From Vermamoeba vermiformis (taxonomy: Eukaryota; Tubulinea; Echinamoebida): a DNA stretch of 64,000 nucleotides. The stretch is taken from positions 248,001-312,000 of the forward strand of contig JBEWZL010000239.1 in assembly GCA_045837725.1 (NCBI GenBank), given 5' to 3'. The notes beneath the pieces were generated by a model. The model worked only from the letters and a program-made list of their open reading frames with translations. It was not told the DNA's origin and did no database searches. Of this stretch, positions 1 to 10,805 are shown one piece after another. The position numbers and the translations under genes are program-made. Positions within the stretch are counted from its first letter, which is position 1, and each line of letters opens with the position of its first letter.

Positions 1-1652
1 TACCGCCACCACTAGCGCTTGGTCTGCCAGCATTCCTCAATCCAAGAAGCGCGAGTTGGCCCAAAAGGTGCTCGAGTTGTTGCGCAGATTCAACCAGACT
101 CCTCAATTCCAAACTGGTTTGACCGCTTTGATCCAATCTTTCTACGACTTGGAAAGATACACTCGCGCCAAGGTCAAGACCACTCCTCACGCTCAATCGA
201 AGATCACCTACGCCGACAAAATGTACGGCGAGGTTCGCGCTTTGTTGACTCCTTATGCCCCCAACAAGAACTTGAGCCTCATCACCTCTGGCTTCAACCG
301 ACTGTTCGAGGACATCCGCGCTGATCAACGTCGCAGCACTTACTTCTCTGAGCTCAGACTCTTCTTGGACACTTTGTTGACCAGCCCCGAGTACATGGAC
401 GAAGAAACTGCCGTCTACCAAATCGAAGACTTCATCGATCGTGGCCGTGAAATGTTCTCTGACTACCGCTACAGATCCGAGACTAGATTGTTGTTGGACA
501 ACTTGCGCACCATGTACTACAACATTGCTACTGACCCCAACTTGGTCAACTTGAAGACCAAGACTCAAACTTTGATCGAAGACTTCATGTGGGTCGACGA
601 GACTGGCCGCATGCAAATCAACACCGAATTGCTCGGAGAGATGCGTCACGTGCTCATCCCCATCTTGTTGGAATCCATGCAAACGATGCGCTTGCCCGTC
701 ATCGAGGGTACCACCAAGAAGATGGACTTCCGCGTTGAAGACATGGTCTTCTCCACTTACGACTTGTTGCCCGAGAACATCAAGCTCAAGACCAAGAACC
801 AAGCTAAGATGAAGAGCTACACCACTGGTCGCCCCGTCATTCCCACGCCTCACCTGAACCACGTTGCTCTCACCTTCAAGCTCCACCACATGCAGACTCG
901 CATGGAGAACATCCGTTACTGGTTCAGACGCAACTCCTTCCCTAAGGTCGAGGACTCTGGTCTCGTCGACGTCGCCATTGTCGGAGGTGGCTTCAACTTG
1001 AAGGTCAAGACTTTGTTGCGCACCACCAGCACTACTCCCAAGTTCACTGTTAGCAAGGTCAAGGTCCACATCGACCGATTGGACGTCAAGTTCCACGACG
1101 CCAAGTACGACTGGTTGCTCAACTTGGGTACCAAGTTGTTCCGCAAGAGAATCCAACGTCAAATGGAGCTCCAAATCGAGAACAGAATCCGCACCTACGG
1201 CTTCAGAATCGAGAAGGCCTTGAACCGCGCCTTGAAGAGATTCCCTCCAGAGAAGTTGAGATCTATGGCTCACCGTGGTGCTGAGAACAGTAAGTGACAC
1301 TTTTGACACCTGTCAAGAACAAACTTTCTAATCCAATCTTTCTTTAGTCCGCGCTCACCGCGCCAACTTGCAACAAGGCACCGATGCTGGCATCCCTGTT
1401 GAGTCCAAGGGCGATGTCTTGAGACACGGTGTGGACCGCCTCAAGGAGAAGGTCAAGGAGAAGACTTTGGGCACTACGGCTCCTCAATCTGGCTACGTTG
1501 AGCCCATTCCCGTTGCCACTACTAGTATGCCCGCCATGACCACAGCTCCTATGGCCACTACGACTATGATGGGTACTGGTCCTGTGATCACTGAGACTAA
1601 GGTTAAGCCCACTCAAACGACCACTACCACCACTACTACTTACCAATCTTAA
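1..1652 (+). CDS. HAM1-like protein, 5'-truncated by window edge
   Basis: The frame is open from base 2, so the true start lies left of the window. Two exons are visible: up to 1289, then 1348-1652 after a 58-nt GT-AG intron. The 530 or so visible residues are rich in helix-forming Lys/Arg/Leu segments, followed by a region ending in VAIVGGGFNLKVK and a basic stretch. This resembles the fungal HAM1-like N- and C-terminal domain family, a relative of BPI/LBP-type lipid-binding proteins. The last 50 residues are Thr/Met/Pro-rich and end in a Thr run. Codon use is strongly biased (TTG or CTC for Leu, AAG for Lys), as in HSP90 below, which suggests high expression. The family assignment is from pattern memory; lipid binding is an inference. 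Confidence 0.7.
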
Positions 1653-2004
1653 GCTGATTGGTTCGTGTAGCGGATCTCGGTACGAGCATGTCGCTTTTGA
1701 ACTATTATGATTGCCGTCGAGCGAACATAATACACTTATATAACATAGTCTTATTTATCTTATAAATAAATGCGTTTTTAAAAAAGCTTTGTTTGCGCGT
1801 AGTATTCAATCAAAAGTTTAAGATTTTATTTACAAAATGTACGAGAGGACCCTCTAGAGCCTCGTTAAGTCAGCTTATAATACTGCTCGTTATTTACAAT
1901 ATTACAAACTTTCAATAAATAATGCGCCGAATTTCGAAAAAAAGTATGTCCAAAAATGCTTGATCCAGACCTAACTCTACCGTCCGTATTCAATAATTTT
2001 CTTA
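1653..2004. other. Intergenic, convergent 3' flanks
   Basis: AT-rich spacer between two converging genes. It holds AATAAA-like motifs on the plus strand (for example near 1767 and 1915) that could serve 3'-end formation. No coding potential or RNA gene is seen. Confidence 0.6.
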
Positions 2005-3639
2005 TTATTGAACGGTGCAGCTCTTCTTTTTCTTATGTTTTGATTGTTTGGTACCGTCTTCATCTTTATTCTTTTTGTGTTTATCTTTGCCTTTGGATCC
2101 GCTACTCAGTTTTCGTTTTTGATCGTGATGATGGTGTCCATTATGGTGAATTTCATCTGAACTATCTGGCTCGTGGTTCTCCCAAACAGCTTTAACAATT
2201 GCTTCAAAAACAGCTTTCAAATTATTTTGTGTCAGTGCCGAGCATTCTATGTAGTCGGATGCGTTAATTTCTTTAGCCAAATCTTTGCCCTAATTATACA
2301 AAATATATTAATAACGATATACATAATATGTATCCCAGAGGTATACATAAGAAAAACTAACGTAATTGTAACTAATATATTTTGACGCGAGAATTAAAGT
2401 GTCAAAGTTAATGTGACACGTCAAGTTTTCGTTCAATTGGTTCGGATCCAATGTCCCAAATGTTCTTAATTTAGTCATATTCATATTATAGGTGCCGCCT
2501 CGTACCTGTTCAACTGTAGTCAATCGATCCTTATTGTCATTTTCGTCGTTACGCAAGTCGAGTTTTGTGCCGACAAGCAAAAACGGGATCTCGTCTGTCG
2601 TGTGTGCTTTAATCTCTGGAACCCACTGTACAATATCAATGCGTTAATATAACGGTATATTTAATAGTGCTATAAATAGGTAATATTGCTGGCCGATTAA
2701 TAGCCCGCGGTTAAATTAGTCTGAAATTACAAGTTTTGTGCATAGGTCGATTGCGAAATCGCTGTAAAAACATAGAATTTAATGTAATATTTTAATATTA
2801 ATAATTTATAATTGAAGATAAAGCAAAAGTTCGCTCTGTAAAAGCAACAAAACGGATCCTTTGTTCCAATCCAATTAAATCCATTAAATTGTTCAAATAA
2901 TAAAATATCATACTACTAGCATTTATATATGGTATTTATAATATAATGCACTTACTTTGGTTTTAATATGTTCAAAACTGTCTTTGTCGTTGATCGAGAA
3001 ACACAAAATAAAGCAATCTGTTCCAGGATAGCTCAACGGCCTCATTTTATCATAATCAGATGACCCACTAGTATCCCATAAGCCCACTATATTAATAATA
3101 TTTGTTAGACAATTTTGACTTTCTACGATCCGATCAGCGCAAAGAAATTTCTTTTTGGTCGGGCAGGCGAAGTGCCAAACGGTATTAATAATATGATACG
3201 TACTTCTAACGGCATGTTCTTTATATATAGTAGTGGCTGTATAATTATCAAACACTGTTGGTACGTGATCGCCTAAGACACGCGCAATAAAGTTAGCGAA
3301 ATGAATCGAATTGAATACGAAAATGTAATTATGTGGATTTATAATTGTTGGTGTAATATTTGATCATATTATTTCGAGTCTTTAAGGTTATTCAATTAGA
3401 TTCTGTTATTCTCCAAACAATTAAGTTTTCAATTCAATGTTGGTCGCCCTGGAAAATTATAATATAATAACGTATATACCTGGAAAACTGTTGGTAGTGT
3501 AAGAAATTAACATGCTAGTCTTTCCGACAGCGGTATCTAGAAAAAAAGCGGATACGTTAATTAAATCGCTTAATGAATCAATTAGGAATTACATACCTCC
3601 AATAAACATTAATTTTAATAACGGCTTTTCTGTCGTCAT
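2005..3639 (-). CDS. Rho/Rac-family small GTPase, predicted GTPase-deficient (Rnd-like)
   Basis: Six exons (3639-3597, 3536-3480, 3272-3204, 3086-2956, 2625-2506, 2289-2005) join to 705 nt, 234 aa. The G1 loop is GDTAVGKT (residues 14-21), switch I contains PTVFDNY (38-44), G3 is WDTSGSSDY (60-68), G4 is GTKLDLRND, and the Rho insert helix is short. The equivalents of Rac Gly12 and Gln61 are Thr16 and Ser65, the pattern by which Rnd GTPases stay GTP-bound. The C-terminus is a Rho core followed by a His/Lys/Ser-rich tail of about 60 residues and the CaaX box CTVQ, so membrane anchoring by prenylation is expected. Such proteins usually control actin through effectors and are regulated by abundance or phosphorylation. 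The Rho fold is clear from the sequence; constitutive activity is inferred. Confidence 0.93.
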
Positions 3640-4098
3640 ATTATATTGAGTCTATTGAATACTGAATCGTTGCGTAATATAATGGATCAGGAACCCAGAT
3701 CAAACACAAATCATTCGATTGAGCGACAGTAAGATAAATAATAATCGAGTAGTCCTTGGTGCTATACTCGATTTGGTGAGAACATAGGGAAATAAAACCA
3801 AAAAATGGCTTTGTTATTCCAACGCTTTTGTTTTGGTTTCGCCTAAATTAGACATTCCTAAATTAGCTACGGATCTTCTCCGCAAGGTGCATGCAGTATT
3901 GAATCAATATGATCGGGTCCTTACTACGCTATCGCTCAGCGGATTCACGCGAAACTCGTCGACAGCCCAAATAAGAAATGAATTTCAGTACCGTTCTGAA
4001 ACAATTCTTTATTAAAATACTGAAATAGTGCTACTAATATACCATTATTACAATTTTAAAGGTCATTAAATAAGTCAAGAAATGAAGGAGATCTGATT
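3640..4098. other. Intergenic; possible short unassigned coding exon at about 3833-4015 (+)
   Basis: This gap separates the start of the GTPase gene from the 3' end of the NADH dehydrogenase gene. A plus-strand open stretch around 3833-4015 encodes a helix-like peptide (DIPKLATDLLRKVHAVL...), which looks more protein-like than chance. An ATG with a 16-codon frame lies at about 3682, followed by GTAAGA. I could not find a splice that joins the two in phase, so no gene is called. It could be a small subunit-type protein or a decayed fragment. Confidence 0.25.
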
Positions 4099-7022
4099 TT
4101 AGAAACGGCTAATGTCGCGACCGAAGATGATAGTCTTCAACCAATCGCTTCCCACTAAGTATCTGTTGCGGAAGCTGTGTTGATTGAAGATATAAGCAGA
4201 TCGCCACAACCACCAAGCACCAAAACCTCCGATCTTCATTTGAGGCAGATCCGCAACGGAGTTACGACCACCAACATAAGCAAAGCTACCAAAGTGTTGG
4301 TAGACGAAAGGAGCAGCTTGGTTGTGTCGAGCAACGTCGTTTAAGGCCTTTCCAAGGTACTTGCCTTGTTGGTTAGCAACTTGAGCAGTCTGCGTACACG
4401 GTCAGATCGTACGTACTAAAATTTCAGTACTCACGCTGGGAAGACTCTTGACTTTGCTGTCAGCGACTCTTAGCAACTCCTTGAACTCGGCAAGCGACAA
4501 TACACCGTCCTTGTCCGAGTCGTAGTCCTTGACCAACTGATTGAACTTGGATCTGAACAAAAAAAATTAAAAATTTGAACTTTTTGACGAAGATCGAGCA
4601 AAAGGAGGATAAGCAAGGATCGAGGTTGTGGTGAAGGGCAAAAGAGCAAAAAAAGAATTCCGATACCGGGAGTCGAACCCGGGGCCCCTGGGTGAAAACC
4701 AGAAATGTTAACCGCCTACACCATATCGGATTTTTTGATGTTGGGTACTTGACCCCTGCCAAGCCCCATCACTTCGCAAAACCAACTTCCTCGATCTTTT
4801 GCTCTTTTTTCTTCTCCCTCTTTTGTTCGTTTTGCTCTAACACCGCGACCATTTCTGCCATTAATTTAATAGTACTTACGAGTAGAATTGCAACTGCGGG
4901 TACTCCTTGCAAATTTCGGTGAAGAGTGCTTCGAGTTCTTTGTCCGACAACACACCGTCCTTGTTCGTGTCAGCGAGTTCGAATAACTCCGTCAGTTTAG
5001 TCTGCAACTTCTTTTGCTCAACGGTGGCACAATCACTGAAAGACGGTCAGTACCTTTGCTCGTGCAAACTATTCGTTGACATGACTCACCCAACTGCGTA
5101 GATGTTTTCAGTGCCGAGTACCTTCAAGAATTGATCGGTGACCAGAGCCTTCTCGTGCATCTACTTCGCGTTAGCGATCAAATTGCTATTCTAGCTGAGC
5201 TTACTTGGTTGGGAATCTGCTCGGCGATGTTACGAGCCAAAGGTGCTTGAATAATACCAGTACTCCAGACCTATTTCAACGAGTTGGTACAATCCTTGCG
5301 CAGTGTAGTATAATCGAATAGTACGTACGCAAACTCCAAATGGCAACTTTCTGATCTCTTTTGTCTTGGCATCTTGCACGACGACTTCAGCGGGTGTCAC
5401 TTCTTTGACACGCGAGTTGATTTGAACGTCAATAGACTCTCGCTTGAAGTGCTTCTCGGCAACTGAACAATGTTAGATATAGCACTACACAGACTTGAGT
5501 CAGGCGTACTTTCACTGATCTTCTTATCGTACGTGTTCAAAATGTGGTCGCCGGATTGAATCAGAGTAATCTTTGTGTAAGGCAACAACTCGGGGAAGTA
5601 CTTGACCAAATCCTCGCGAAGGAAATCTAGCACACGTGAGTCAGATTCATATCATTTAACAAGATAAGTCAGACTCGCTTACCGTGCAACTCAGCAGCGA
5701 ACTCAACACCTGTAGGACCACCACCGACAATGACGAATGACAACAAACGGCGTTTTTCCTAGTGAATTATACGATTTAAGCCATGTTAACGAAGTTGGCA
5801 TTGTAATTACCTCGTCGTTCAAGCCCGGGTAGTTGGCACTTTCGAAGCAATCCATGACACGCGTACGAATAGCTTGGACATCTAAGACGTGTTAAAGCGA
5901 TCAGCAGCGCGTTCTATGTAACGTACCTTCAATAGACTTCAAGAAATTAGCATTCTCGACGACACCAGGTGTGTTGAAAGTATTCGACACGGCTCCGACT
6001 GCAACGACCAACGTGTCATAAGGCAACTCAAAAGTACCTTCTCCGCCCTTGATTTGAGACACGTCTAACGAGATATTAAATTAACGATGCCTCATAATGA
6101 GGTGCAGATGTACTTACCTGCGCACTTGATCTTTTGGTTCTTGACATCAACGGCAGTACATTCGGCTTCGTAAAACTTAACTTGACCTAACTTGCCCTTT
6201 CTTCGGCAGTACTTGCGAATAGGTTCCACGACACTGCATAATTTGAGTACTAGTGTTACACATACCGGTAAAAAACTCGAGTTTACCTGCGAGGATCCAA
6301 AGTTCCAACGGTTACGCTGTAAAGTTGATTAATAATCGTCGATATTGCATTGATAGACATGGATATTACCTTGGCAACAGCGGAGTGAAAAGGAAGTAAT
6401 TTCCTAAAGACGACCGTTACTAAACTGGAAAATGAATATTGAATTGCTGGAAGAGCTTACTTGGTGAGACTACGGAAATATCATATTCGTCTCCGATCTC
6501 CTTGAGCTACGGTTCACGTTAATAATTATTGTTACGATTGAAATTCGAAAGAAAATCTTACCAAACTGATACTGCCCCATCCGGTTCCTTCAAATTAAAT
6601 CTGAGTAAAGTATTGAAATATAGCATCTGTAATTACCTAAAATAACCAACTTCGGTTTCTGCTTGGTAGCCTCTTCAGCGTTGGCCGGAGAGTATCCGCC
6701 TTTGAAAAATTAATTGCTGATATTTTACGGAATTAATTTAACAAATGCTCTTACTGACTACGATCGCGGTTCCAAGTAATGCCGAAGATAAAACACCAAC
6801 TTGAATTATTCTATTTTAAAAAGAAAATTAAAATTTAATAATTGAACGACTCGCCAAAAAAGATTTTCTGGCGATCAACGTAATAATTAAGCTCCCATTT
6901 AATATATCTCATAAATGATGAGCTTACTTCTTGACTTTGCTGCCTTTGGTGGCGGTCGTGGAAAACTTCACTTTGGATGTCTGCAGCTTATCAGCTAGCT
7001 TCTTTGTTATTTGTCTGAACAT
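4099..7022 (-). CDS. Type II (alternative) NADH:ubiquinone oxidoreductase with EF-hands
   Basis: Eighteen exons were assembled by hand (7022-6928, 6810-6755, 6699-6637, 6587-6562, 6506-6461, 6403-6370, 6316-6287, 6233-6118, 6064-5927, 5881-5811, 5758-5683, 5626-5510, 5462-5329, 5270-5205, 5160-5090, 5035-4880, 4552-4435, 4389-4099), giving 567 aa. The N-terminus is a mitochondrial presequence (MFRQITKKLADKLQ...) followed by a hydrophobic anchor at residues 33-51. The FAD-binding motif ILGTGWGS is near residue 70 and the NADH-binding motif VGGGPTGVEFAAEL follows. VWSTG and the C-terminal membrane-binding region are typical of NDE/NDB enzymes. Two complete EF-hand loops (DTNKDGVLSDKE and DSDKDGVLSLAE) mark the calcium-responsive external subtype facing the intermembrane space. 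It oxidises NADH without pumping protons. The intron between the EF-hands carries a tRNA gene. Confidence 0.95.
4635..4843 (-). repeat. Duplicated block carrying tRNA-Glu, copy 1
   Basis: About 159 bp (4635-4793) match 8128-8286 without a visible difference, and similarity continues, with small indels in a T/C-rich tract, to about 4843. The identity covers the tRNA, its terminator and about 60 bp of its 5' flank, so the unit was copied as a block. AAAAGAGCAAAA-type words occur near both ends in opposite orientation, but no target-site duplication is visible. Confidence 0.85.
4659..4730 (-). tRNA. tRNA-Glu (TTC), nested in an intron
   Basis: 72 nt. The acceptor stem TCCGATA pairs with TATCGGA over seven base pairs, the anticodon loop is TTTTCAC giving anticodon TTC, and the T arm is GGTTCGACTCC (B box). 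A run of seven T follows the 3' end on the coding strand, a normal Pol III terminator. The gene lies wholly within the intron at 4553-4879 of the NADH dehydrogenase gene, on the same strand. It is identical to the copy at 8152-8223. Confidence 0.96.
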
Positions 7023-7318
7023 TTCAATATTCCTTTTGTTCAATTGCAACTTGTTGCAGATAAAACTGAAAATAATAGTTATGCAACGAATCGCACATAG
7101 GTTGCCGCCCTGAAACAAAAATTTATTTACCAAGCAACCGATAGTGACGCTATTATTTACAAGACAATAATACGGTCGGTGCAGTGGCAGTGCACCTTAC
7201 TCCAGTCTGAGAGGCAATCCAGGACAACCTTAAAGCAATGCCGAATTAAGGAGGTAAGTCTTATGGATTTTCAACTGTCTCCGTAATAGCTCATTACAGT
7301 CTGTAAGTCTCATCCGCA

Positions 7319-8081
7319 TCATTGATGTGCCTTTGAATGTGCAACCCAATTAGGGAGCTCTACGCTAAGAGTATCGTCAACTATTTTGCTCGTCGCTTTG
7401 TTGAGCTTCTTGGCATTCACCGCTATTACATTGAAAGTATAAGTTTGACCTCCAATGGGTTCGTGCGCTCGCTGACCATCACCAAATAGATGCAACTTAA
7501 TAAAGTGTCCATTTGGGACATTTAGCGCTTGCCTAACATGTGGATGTTCAAAGTCGTAGCGGACGCTGAACTTTAATGTCTTCTTCGCGTCCACAAAAAT
7601 AAAATAATACGGCTGAAAAATAAAATAAGTTATATACTATCATTATCAACAAACTATCTCTCATTTTGTCAGGCTAGTAAAATTAAAAAATATCTGCAAA
7701 CGATTTTACCAAGCCCGCAACGTAGTCATTCCAGTGTTGCTCAACAATACTCAAATATTGTTCCGAAGGATATCTTGGCACTACCAAAAGGTAGCACATG
7801 AGCTCTGGGGTATATTCGCCAGGATTCGTTTCTTTACTCCAAAAATACAGCAAGTACCCAAACTGTGTAATATTCTTGCCAAAGGCCCTATTATCATATT
7901 TAAATTCGTTCTCTTCGAGCCATTTAATAAATATATCCGCAAAGCCAGCGTAGAGTTTGGCTTGGTGAGGTCTGATGTTGAGTTTAGCTCGCGCCGCAAG
8001 ATCCATTAACACCTCTGTGCGGCGAAATACTGGCTCATGCACGCCAGATATCGGCTGCTTGAATTTCTTTCTTGCACTCAT
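7319..8081 (-). CDS. Orphan two-exon protein
   Basis: The exons 8081-7710 and 7612-7319 join in phase to 666 nt, 221 aa. The donor is GTAAAA and the acceptor TTTCAG. The start is the first ATG after the neighbouring tRNA block (MSARKKFKQP). I do not recognise the protein. The first half is helical, with a YxxFxxWxEEN-like segment (residues about 44-58) faintly reminiscent of winged-helix tails of primases, but that is too weak to assert. The second half looks beta-rich (HFIKLHLFGDGQRA, QTYTFNVIAV). There is no signal peptide or membrane span. Confidence 0.6.
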
Positions 8082-8127
8082 GTGCTTACGTTCACAAAAA
8101 AAGGACGAAAGTGTAGCATTACAATGC

Positions 8128-8342
8128 AGGGCAAAAGAGCAAAAAAAGAATTCCGATACCGGGAGTCGAACCCGGGGCCCCTGGGTGAAAACCAGAAATG
8201 TTAACCGCCTACACCATATCGGATTTTTTGATGTTGGGTACTTGACCCCTGCCAAGCCCCATCACTTCGCAAAACCAACTTCCTCGTTCTTTTTCTCTTT
8301 TTTCTTCTCCCTCTTTTGTTCGTTTTCTCTTGATCTAACACC
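8128..8342 (-). repeat. Duplicated block carrying tRNA-Glu, copy 2
   Basis: This is the counterpart of 4635-4843. The block runs right up to the SHMT start codon: the shared CTAACACC word is immediately followed by ATG at 8343. The SHMT 5' leader is therefore part of the duplicated unit, and the T/C-rich tract at about 8287-8335 may be its promoter or leader. Confidence 0.83.
8152..8223 (-). tRNA. tRNA-Glu (TTC), second copy
   Basis: Identical over all 72 nt to the copy at 4659-4730, with the same T-run terminator and the same 5' flank. It lies between the starts of two divergent genes, the orphan gene on the minus strand and SHMT on the plus strand. Its upstream flank ends about 120 bp before the SHMT start codon. 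Confidence 0.96.
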
Positions 8343-10530
8343 ATGTTTTCTCGCGCTCTCTTACTCACCAAGGCTATCTCTAAGCTGTCCAAGCCAGCTT
8401 CCAGAAGCTTGTTCACTACCAAGGTAGGGATTGGAGGATCCACGCGCCCTTAGTTCCGATCTGATCCGTATCTTTGCTTAGATCGCAAACAGCTCCTTGA
8501 AGACTGTAGATCCTGAAGTTTACAACATTTGTGAGAATGAGAAGCAAAGACAAGCTGCCGGAATCCATTTAATTGCATCTGAGGTACTGTAATAATAACA
8601 ATTTATCCCTATTTTAATGTGTTTATGGTCAAATAATATTTTGCAATATATCCGACGTGCAAATTATCGTTAGATAATTTTTGAAACAAAAATACTAATT
8701 AAATTATTGGTGATTTTAGAACTTTTCTTCTGCTGCCGTTCGTGAAGCTATTAGCTCTCACCTGAGCCACAAATACTCTGAAGGCTACCCTGGTGCTAGG
8801 TAAATAGTAGTATTATTGTTGTAATATTTTCTGTCGAAGAGTCGCAAACGGCTAGTCTCGATACTTCAAACGACTTTTAGCTCAAAAACTTCAGATAATA
8901 ATCATAATACATAATATTAGATATTATGGTGGCAACGAATTTATTGATCAAAACGAGCGTTTGTGCCAACAACGTGCCCTCCAAGCTTTCCGTTTGGATC
9001 CCGCTCAATGGGGTGTCAATGTGCAGCCCTTGTCTGGCTCTCCCGCCAATTTTGCCGTTTACACTGGTCTGTTGGCTCCTCATGATCGTATTATGGGTCT
9101 TGATTTGCCTCATGGTGGACAGTAAGTACTCAGATGTCAAGATCGTCAGTTGTTGCTCACGTAGTATTGTAGTCTTACTCACGGATATATGACTGGCAAG
9201 AAGAGAATTTCAGCCACTTCCATCTACTTCGAGTCTATGCCTTACCAATTAGACGTCGTAAGTCACTTGTACGGGACGACGGATCTAGCTCGTGCTAACG
9301 ATTATTTTAATGCTAGAAAACCAGCACTATCGACTACAACGCCTTAGAGAAGTCTGCTTCTTTGTTCAGACCCAAACTCATTATTGCTGGTGCTAGCGCA
9401 TATTCCCGCATCATTGACTACAAGAGAATCAAGGAGGTAAGGCCTAATTATTTTGTTATCTGGACGTGGCAATAACAATACTCTAGATTGCCGATCAACA
9501 CGATGCCTATGTTTTGTCCGATATGGCTCACATTAGCGGTCTTGTTGCTGCTGACGAGATCCCCAGGTACGTGTGACTTGCCATATTTATTAAGTCACCA
9601 CCATTAACAATATAAATACAGCCCCTTCGAGTACTCTGATGTTGTTACTACCACTACTCACAAGACTTTGCGTGGTCCTCGTGGTGGTCTCATCTTTTAC
9701 CGCAAGGGCGTTCGCAAGAACACTCCTAAGGGACCCATCATGTACGATATTGAAGACAAGATCAACTTTGCTGTCTTCCCTGCTCTTCAAGGAGGTCCTC
9801 ACAACCACACCATCGCCGGTATTAGCGTTGCTTTGAAAGAGGTATGATCGCCGATCGATTTATTCTATGTGCACGTGTACTTACGTGAATTGTAGGCCAT
9901 GTCTCCTGAATTCAAGGAGTACCAAAAGCAAGTCAAGAGAAACGCCAAGGTTATGAGCGACGTTTTGACTAAGATGGGTTACGTCATCGTCTCTGGCGGT
10001 ACTGACAACCATCTCATTTTGGTGGATCTCCGCAACAAGGTAAAGCTAATTGCGTTTATTAATCGATGTCTAAACAATGTACAGAACATCGACGGCGCTC
10101 GTGTCGACAAGGTTTTGGAGAAGTGCGCTATTTATGTTAACAAGAACGCCGTTCCCGGTGACACCAGACCTTTCGTGCCCGGAGGTGTCCGTCTTGGTAC
10201 GTAGAATTTGTTATAACTTTTTATCATAGCTACTAATGTATATTGTAGGTGCCCCTGCCATGACTAGCCGTAACTTGAAGGAGAAGGACTTCGAGAAGAT
10301 CTGCGCTTTCTTCGATCGCGGAGTTCAAATCACTATTAATATTAACAAGAAGTTCGAAGGTAATTTTTTCAGTGGGATTCAAAACAAATATAGGACTAAC
10401 AATAGTTCTAGCTGATGGCAAGACCAAGTTGAAGGAGTTCGAAGAGGCTCTTGAGAAGTTCGAATCCGACGAGATTAAGCAGCTCCGAAAGGAAGTTCAA
10501 GAGTTTTCTAAGACCTTCCCCTTGCCTTAA
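8343..10530 (+). CDS. Serine hydroxymethyltransferase, mitochondrial type
   Basis: Twelve exons (8343-8423, 8482-8583, 8720-8799, 8921-9121, 9173-9257, 9317-9436, 9487-9566, 9622-9841, 9896-10039, 10085-10196, 10249-10359, 10412-10530) join to 1455 nt, 484 aa. Exon 1 is a classic basic, hydroxylated mitochondrial presequence ([19 protein letters not shown]). Family motifs follow in order: [51 protein letters not shown], and the pyridoxal-phosphate lysine motif [13 protein letters not shown]. The enzyme interconverts serine and glycine while transferring a one-carbon unit to tetrahydrofolate. Length and motif order are normal. Confidence 0.97.
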
Positions 10531-10805
10531 ATCATTTAATTGATATTATAAATATTCAGTTAACTTGCGATAAATCTTTCTAAGTGCACTAATGCATTTT
10601 TTTAGGTAAAATCGTTAACCGCTAGGTAAAGTTATTTTTCAACCTTTTGATAGCAAGTTATTATAATCAAACTTTTCGAGGGATCGACGTAATTTTCTCT
10701 AGACTAGTCGAAAGATCCAAAAATAGAAAGATCGATCGCAAAAACTGCTGTTCGAGGAAAGCCCAGGTGGGTCTGAAACTAGTATGTTCTTGCAGCTTCA
10801 CGACG

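Noticed and set aside
4460-4762. Open frames on the minus strand beginning with the same residues at 4.7 kb and 8.25 kb
   Set aside because: They translate through the two identical tRNA-Glu genes and their flanks; shared protein sequence reflects the tRNA duplication, not a gene family.
4635-4843. SINE interpretation of the tRNA block
   Set aside because: The tRNA is intact with a perfect acceptor stem and terminator, there is no A-tail or target-site duplication, and only two copies are visible. A functional tRNA duplication is simpler.
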